Below, one piece after another: positions 60,087 to 64,000 of a DNA stretch of 64,000 nt. The translations under genes were made by a program, and so were the position numbers. The DNA is from WLXB01 sp040221475 (GTDB lineage: Bacteria; Pseudomonadota; Alphaproteobacteria; Rhodospirillales; Rhodospirillaceae). The DNA is taken from the NCBI GenBank assembly GCA_040221475.1, contig JAVKEJ010000005.1, positions 1 through 64,000 of the forward strand, written 5' to 3'. The notes under the pieces are model-generated. The model was not told where the DNA came from. It was given only the letters and a program-made list of their open reading frames with translations, and searched no databases. Each line of letters starts with the position of its first letter. Position 1 is the stretch's first letter.

Positions 60087-60869
60087 ATGCGATATTCACT
60101 TCTCATCGCCAGCTTTGTGGCGATGTGCTCCCCCCTTGCCGCTGAAGCGGCAACGGTCCTGATCACCGGCTCTAACCGGGGCATCGGCCTCGAACTGACC
60201 AAGCAGTATGCCGAAAAAGGCTGGGACGTGATTGCCACCAGCCGCAGTCCCTCAGACGACGAAGACCTGCAGGCGCTGGCCGCAGCCCATTCCAATATTA
60301 GAGTTGAGGGCCTCGACGTCACGGATCACGCCCAAATCGACGCCCTCGCGGCTACGCTCAAAGGCACGGCCATTGATGTGCTGATGAATAACGCCGGAAT
60401 TCTGGGCGGCGGCCGCGAAGTCCAGACCATCGGCAACATCGATTTTGAGGCGATGGAGCGGGTCTACAAAACCAATGCCATTGGCCCCATGAAGATGGCC
60501 GAAGCTTTTCTGGAGCATGTAGCCGCCAGCGACCAGAAAAAAATCGCCGTCATCACCTCCGGCACGGCCTCGCTCACAAACCTGCAACCCGGCGCATTTT
60601 TCCAAGCGCTCTATCAGTACCGCATGTCAAAAACCGCAATCAATATGGGCTATCGAGCGCTTTCAGTGGAATTGGCGCCACGAGGCATCATGGTGGGTAT
60701 TCTGGCCCCTGGGATTGTCCAAACCCGCCTGCTCCGGCAGGCCGGCTATGGCGATATGGGCATGACGACTGAACAAAGTGTCGCCGGTATCATAAAAAAC
60801 GTTGAAAACCTCGGCCCAGAGACCTCTGGCGAATACATCATCTACACCGGCGAGACCGTGCCTTGGTAG
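60087..60869 (+). CDS. Signal-peptide-bearing short-chain dehydrogenase, array copy 5
   Basis: 260 residues from the ATG at 60087, nine bases after CAGGAG. The frame opens at 60009 inside copy 4, but that start is unlikely. The leader is MRYSLLIASFVAMCSPLAAEA, then ATVLITGSNRGIG. It has MNNAG, a Ser in VITSGTAS and Tyr178/Lys182 (YRMSK). It ends SGEYIIYTGETVPW. It lies 25 bases after copy 4, so the pair is likely one transcript. Confidence 0.9.
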   Translation: MRYSLLIASFVAMCSPLAAEAATVLITGSNRGIGLELTKQYAEKGWDVIATSRSPSDDEDLQALAAAHSNIRVEGLDVTDHAQIDALAATLKGTAIDVLMNNAGILGGGREVQTIGNIDFEAMERVYKTNAIGPMKMAEAFLEHVAASDQKKIAVITSGTASLTNLQPGAFFQALYQYRMSKTAINMGYRALSVELAPRGIMVGILAPGIVQTRLLRQAGYGDMGMTTEQSVAGIIKNVENLGPETSGEYIIYTGETVPW

Positions 60870-60878
60870 ACCGTGATT

Positions 60879-61439
60879 TTACTGAAAGACGCCGTTTAAA
60901 ACCCGCAGCACATGGCTTTGAGCCAAATGGTCTAGCTTGATGCCCGTGGCCGCAAAGTAGACGTTCAGATTGTTCTGGGCATCTTCTTTTTGCGTCACGA
61001 TATCAACCGGCGCGCCTTCGTCATCATCACCGGTGCTGACCAAGCCAAATAAACCAAGAATTTGAAGGGCTTCCAAGTCAAGTTCATTTGCCTTGAGACG
61101 CTCGCGCAGCGCCGTTGCCGCCTCGCGGTTACGACCCACTAGGTCTGGCCCCTCGATAATCACTTTGAGGTTCTCTCGGCAGATTCTAATGGGCTCGACC
61201 AAGTCGCGCTGCCAGGATCGCGACATTTTCAAAGCCGACGCCAGATGCTGAGCAAGATCGTTACCGTTCGAACCGCGATAGGCCAACCACACACAAAACA
61301 ACACCATGTTGATGTCGACACCCATGCGGTTTTGCAGGGACAGCATCGCTTTATCGACACCAGGCTGGCTGTATGCCCAGGTTGCGAACTCCCAAAACGG
61401 ATTACCTTTGGCAATATCAGTACCACTAACCTCTGGCAT
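60879..61439 (-). CDS. TIGR02444/DUF2390 family protein
   Basis: 186 residues. The opening NPFWEFATWAYSQPGVDKAMLSLQ, then GVDINMVLFCVWLAYRG and VEPIRICRENLK match the TIGR02444 (DUF2390) family, small helical proteins of unknown function. It is convergent with array copy 5, nine bases away. It is 13 bases downstream of ubiX on the same strand. Confidence 0.8.
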   Translation of the reverse strand: MPEVSGTDIAKGNPFWEFATWAYSQPGVDKAMLSLQNRMGVDINMVLFCVWLAYRGSNGNDLAQHLASALKMSRSWQRDLVEPIRICRENLKVIIEGPDLVGRNREAATALRERLKANELDLEALQILGLFGLVSTGDDDEGAPVDIVTQKEDAQNNLNVYFAATGIKLDHLAQSHVLRVLNGVFQ

Positions 61440-61452
61440 TTCTTTTTGACCC

Positions 61453-62064
61453 CTAATTTCGTTTAGGCCGCTTCGCAGGTTTGCCGGATCCCCCCGGCTC
61501 GCCCCAACGTTTTACCAATCCTGCATCAATCTCAAACATGTCTAAGACCCGGCCAATGGTGTGGTTAACCATATCGTCTACTGTTTCTGGTTTGGTGTAA
61601 AATGCGGGTACCGGTGGCGCGATGATCGCGCCAATTTCTGACAAGTGAGTCAAAGTCCGCAAATGCCCTGTATGAAGCGGGCTTTCGCGCACCAGCAGAA
61701 CCAATCTCCGCCGCTCTTTCAGAACAACATCAGCCGCGCGGGTCAGTAAGGTCGAAGTCACGCCCGTCGCAATTTCTGACGCAGATCGAATGGAACACGG
61801 CGCGATCACCATCCCTGCGGTGCGAAACGAGCCTGAGGAAATGGCAGCGCCGATATCGCCATTAGCATACACAACATCTGCCAGTGCTTTCACATCTGCG
61901 ACCTTCAGCTTTGACTCATAGGCCAGGGTCACTTCGGCAGACTGAGACATGACGAGATGAGATTCAAACGGCGTATCGCGCAAGACTTCAAGCAACCGGA
62001 TGCCATATGCAATGCCTGACGCACCACTGATAGCAACAATTAGACGTTTGGCCTCACCCATCAC
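61453..62064 (-). CDS. ubiX: Flavin prenyltransferase UbiX
   Basis: 203 residues. GASGIAYGIRLLEVL near the start, MSQSAEVTL, PCSIRSASEIATG, RRRLVLLVRESPLH and AFYTKPETVDDMV are the UbiX landmarks. UbiX joins dimethylallyl phosphate to FMN to make prenylated FMN, the cofactor of UbiD decarboxylases. It is divergent from a UbiD gene, with 112 bases between. Confidence 0.95.
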   Translation of the reverse strand: MMGEAKRLIVAISGASGIAYGIRLLEVLRDTPFESHLVMSQSAEVTLAYESKLKVADVKALADVVYANGDIGAAISSGSFRTAGMVIAPCSIRSASEIATGVTSTLLTRAADVVLKERRRLVLLVRESPLHTGHLRTLTHLSEIGAIIAPPVPAFYTKPETVDDMVNHTIGRVLDMFEIDAGLVKRWGEPGGSGKPAKRPKRN

Positions 62065-62176
62065 GACGTCCTCAAACCTATAAGTGAAAACACCCTACTC
62101 AGCGGGAGTAAAGGATTCCTGAATTCTGTGTATAGAGGATTCAGATGGGGCGAAAGAGCTTCATTCACTGGGTTTC

Positions 62177-63676
62177 TTGTGGTTTTGCACGCCCCAAAAG
62201 ATTCCTCTTGAGTATAAAGGCATACTTTTATACCTTTTGAGCAATCACAGGGAGTTGGCTATACTAGATCTTCGCACATTTTTGGACTCTCAGAAGTCCG
62301 CCGTGTTTGAGCCATCAACCTCGCTCTCCGTGGTTCATGAGATCACAGCCCTTCAGTACGCTCTGGAAAAAGCCGGACGTCGGCCCATTGTGATGGTGAA
62401 GGCTCCAAAGATGGCGGACGGGTCTTCCAGCGAGATTCCAGTCGTGACCAACCTGACGGCCAGCCGTGCGATCGTGGCCCAAGCGCTGGGGATCAACGAT
62501 CACCAAAAAGCAGCACCAATTTATGCCCAGCGCACGGGGAGCCAGATAGCGCCAAAGGTCATCAGTGACGCCGAAGCGCCAGTCCAGGAAATCGTGATCG
62601 AGGGCGATGATATTGACCTGACCCGCCTGCCCGCATTGACCCAGCATGAAACCGACCCCGGCCCTTACTTAACCTCGGCCCATGCCACGACCTACGACCC
62701 GGATACAAAAACCGATAACACTGCCATTCAGCGCTGCTGGATTAAATCGAAAAAGCGGATGTCCTACTTCCCCTACCCGGCCTCTCATAACAATCGCAAT
62801 ATGAGGAAGTTTTGGGCGCGCGGTGAGGACTGCCCAGTGGTGTTTTGGATCGGTCACCACCCCGCCGTGCTGATGGGCACGCAAGCCAAACTGAATTATC
62901 CGGAAAGCCACTGGGGTGCCTGCGGCGGATTGCTCGGTGAACCTCTACGTGTTGTCCCCAGCCGGACCTTTGGCGATGCGATTATGGTCCCAGCTGATGC
63001 TGAGATCGTTATCGAAGGCACTGTGCCGCGGGACGTCTTAGAAGCAGATGGCCCGTTCGGCGAATACACCGGATACTCCGGCCCCCAAGTCGCTGCGCCC
63101 GTGGTGGACATCACCTGCATCACCATGCGTAAAGGCGCGATCTATCATGACTACGGCTCCGGCCTGACAGACATGCTGGTGCCCGACAATATGGCCATGG
63201 AAGGCAAAGTCTTCGGACTATGTAAACAGGTCGCACCGAGTATTACCAATGTGCATGTGCCCGCCCAAGGCCGCCGGTTTCATGCCTATATCCAAGTTGA
63301 GAACCCAGGTCCAGGTGAAGTGCGGGATGCCCTGATGGCCGCGTTGTCTTACCGCCGCCTCAAGATGGCGATCGCCGTCGATCAAGACATCGATATCTTT
63401 GATGATTCTGAAATGATGTTTGCGCTGGCAACGCGGGTACAATGGAGCCGCGACAGTTTCACCGTGGATGGTTTGTCCGGCTCTCTGCTCGATCCCTCCA
63501 CCCCAGCCGGATCCAAAACCCTGTCTAAAATAGGAATCGATGCCAGCATGCCATTACCGGGGCGTCCGGGTGCACCGCCCCCTGTTCCGCCGCGCTCGAC
63601 CGTGCCGACTGAGTCCATGGAGCATGCAGCAAAAGTTTTATCCGGAGTTGATATGTCAGCCTGGCCAACCCTATGA
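62177..63676 (+). CDS. UbiD-family prenyl-FMN-dependent decarboxylase
   Basis: 499 residues in the open frame from TTG at 62177. The true start is unclear; the family start likely lies near LDLRTFLD, with TTG codons near 62237 and 62255. The prenyl-FMN site is visible: N181-x4-R186 (as Asn168/Arg173 of Fdc1) and Asp291 with Glu296 in ADGPFGEYTGY (Fdc1 Glu277/Glu282). The next gene is a small zinc-ribbon protein, which resembles hydroxyarylic acid decarboxylase operons. So the substrate may be an aromatic acid rather than the ubiquinone precursor. Confidence 0.9.
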   Translation: MWFCTPQKIPLEYKGILLYLLSNHRELAILDLRTFLDSQKSAVFEPSTSLSVVHEITALQYALEKAGRRPIVMVKAPKMADGSSSEIPVVTNLTASRAIVAQALGINDHQKAAPIYAQRTGSQIAPKVISDAEAPVQEIVIEGDDIDLTRLPALTQHETDPGPYLTSAHATTYDPDTKTDNTAIQRCWIKSKKRMSYFPYPASHNNRNMRKFWARGEDCPVVFWIGHHPAVLMGTQAKLNYPESHWGACGGLLGEPLRVVPSRTFGDAIMVPADAEIVIEGTVPRDVLEADGPFGEYTGYSGPQVAAPVVDITCITMRKGAIYHDYGSGLTDMLVPDNMAMEGKVFGLCKQVAPSITNVHVPAQGRRFHAYIQVENPGPGEVRDALMAALSYRRLKMAIAVDQDIDIFDDSEMMFALATRVQWSRDSFTVDGLSGSLLDPSTPAGSKTLSKIGIDASMPLPGRPGAPPPVPPRSTVPTESMEHAAKVLSGVDMSAWPTL

Positions 63677-63876
63677 GCAGTAATCGCGAGACCGTACGCC
63701 TTGGCGCGCCCTGGGAAAAATCCGGCAACACCTCTTGGACCCAATGCCCCAAGTGCGACAGTTGGTTCCATGTTGGCCCTGGCCTTCTCGACCGGCCCGA
63801 AGTCGATCTGCACTGCCCCTCCTGTCACCACGAATTCAATCAATCCGCTGCCAAGCGGCTGGTGACGTCAGGATAA
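63673..63876 (+). CDS. Small zinc-ribbon protein next to UbiD
   Basis: 67 residues, starting in an ATGA overlap with the UbiD gene. Two Cys-Pro-x-Cys pairs (QCPKCDSW and HCPSCHHE), 25 residues apart, form a zinc ribbon. VdcD/BsdD subunits in hydroxybenzoate decarboxylase operons are also small zinc-ribbon proteins, so it may be an accessory subunit of this UbiD. Direct similarity to VdcD cannot be judged from the sequence alone. Confidence 0.75.
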   Translation: MSSNRETVRLGAPWEKSGNTSWTQCPKCDSWFHVGPGLLDRPEVDLHCPSCHHEFNQSAAKRLVTSG

Positions 63877-63880
63877 TTCA

Positions 63881-64000
63881 GTGAACGCTGCAACCATACC
63901 CGTGCTTGATCTGTCTCGCCTTGGCCCTCCCATAGGGGCGCGGCTTGTTGTGGTTGGCGGCTGTGGCGGTATTGGACGCACACTAGTGAGGGCGGCGCTG
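63881..64000 (+). CDS. Start of a short-chain dehydrogenase (cut by the window edge)
   Basis: A GTG start at 63881 with AGGA seven bases upstream encodes MNAATIPVLDL...LVVVGGCGGIGRTL, the first strand and glycine motif of an SDR, cut off by the window end. It has no leader. It lies four bases after the zinc-ribbon gene, in the same operon as UbiD. Confidence 0.7.
   Translation, partial: MNAATIPVLDLSRLGPPIGARLVVVGGCGGIGRTLVRAAL

Noticed and set aside
1..64000. CRISPR arrays, IS elements, prophage genes or integrase next to tRNA-Ser
   Set aside because: No regularly spaced repeats of CRISPR size, no transposase or integrase words, and no direct repeats flanking the tRNA were seen.

Overview
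The window looks like chromosomal DNA of an alphaproteobacterium. This rests on the single-domain response regulator DivK, an RpoH-type sigma-32 with its RpoH box, cysteine-less L33 and L36 ribosomal proteins, and the gatCAB / ruvX-pyrB-pyrC-plsY-dprA-topA-rnr gene block. I cannot place the genus; an unclassified Rhodospirillales-like lineage is a guess. There is no phage integrase, transposase, CRISPR array or plasmid module. One RNA gene is clear, a tRNA-Ser(GCT).

Layout. 1-9.6 kb: a methyltransferase with a Tat-like leader, a DUF1244 protein, N-formylglutamate amidohydrolase, pyruvate kinase, rpmJ, a DEAD-box helicase, and small hydrolase, cupin and VOC genes. 9.6-17.9 kb: envelope genes of mostly unknown function: two related small CxLPxC membrane proteins, an 888-residue propeller protein with membrane helices but no output domain, two glutathione transferases, a DUF481 outer-membrane protein and a secreted seven-repeat propeller. 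17.9-35.4 kb: housekeeping core: gatC-gatA-gatB on one strand, ruvX-pyrB-pyrC'-plsY-dprA-topA-rnr on the other, an S41 protease lipoprotein, rpmG, divK, a sterol-desaturase-family protein and rpoH. 35.4-43.7 kb: egtB-egtD (ergothioneine), a DksA/TraR protein, a Kef-type antiporter, RidA, prfC, a ferredoxin and its NADPH reductase. 43.7-49.2 kb: a molybdenum-hydroxylase maturation operon (MoCo-binding/cytidylyltransferase fusion, split XdhC, CoxE-like, MoxR/CoxD-like and a 2Fe-2S small subunit), but no catalytic molybdenum subunit. 49.8-60.9 kb: an accessory region with TRAP and ABC substrate-binding proteins that lack transporter genes, a secreted carboxylesterase, a BLUF photoreceptor and a tandem array of five short-chain dehydrogenases. 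60.9-64 kb: a DUF2390-type gene and a ubiX / ubiD / zinc-ribbon / SDR cluster cut by the window edge.

Most notable: five tandem SDR paralogs (56.5-60.9 kb), each with an intact NAD(P)-binding motif and Y-x3-K catalytic pair, and each with an N-terminal secretion signal joined directly to the first beta strand. A sixth homolog at 50.2 kb has the same C-terminal signature but no signal. SDRs need NAD(P)H, which is normally absent from the periplasm, so this set is hard to explain with known biology. Second is the rpoH leader: a sigma-70-like promoter, an intrinsic terminator with a UUCG loop and a 21-codon ORF with a near-perfect Shine-Dalgarno, all upstream of rpoH, which suggests attenuation or a processed small RNA. 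Third is a strong plus-strand terminator at 49.75 kb with no plus-strand gene before it, which points to an unannotated small RNA.
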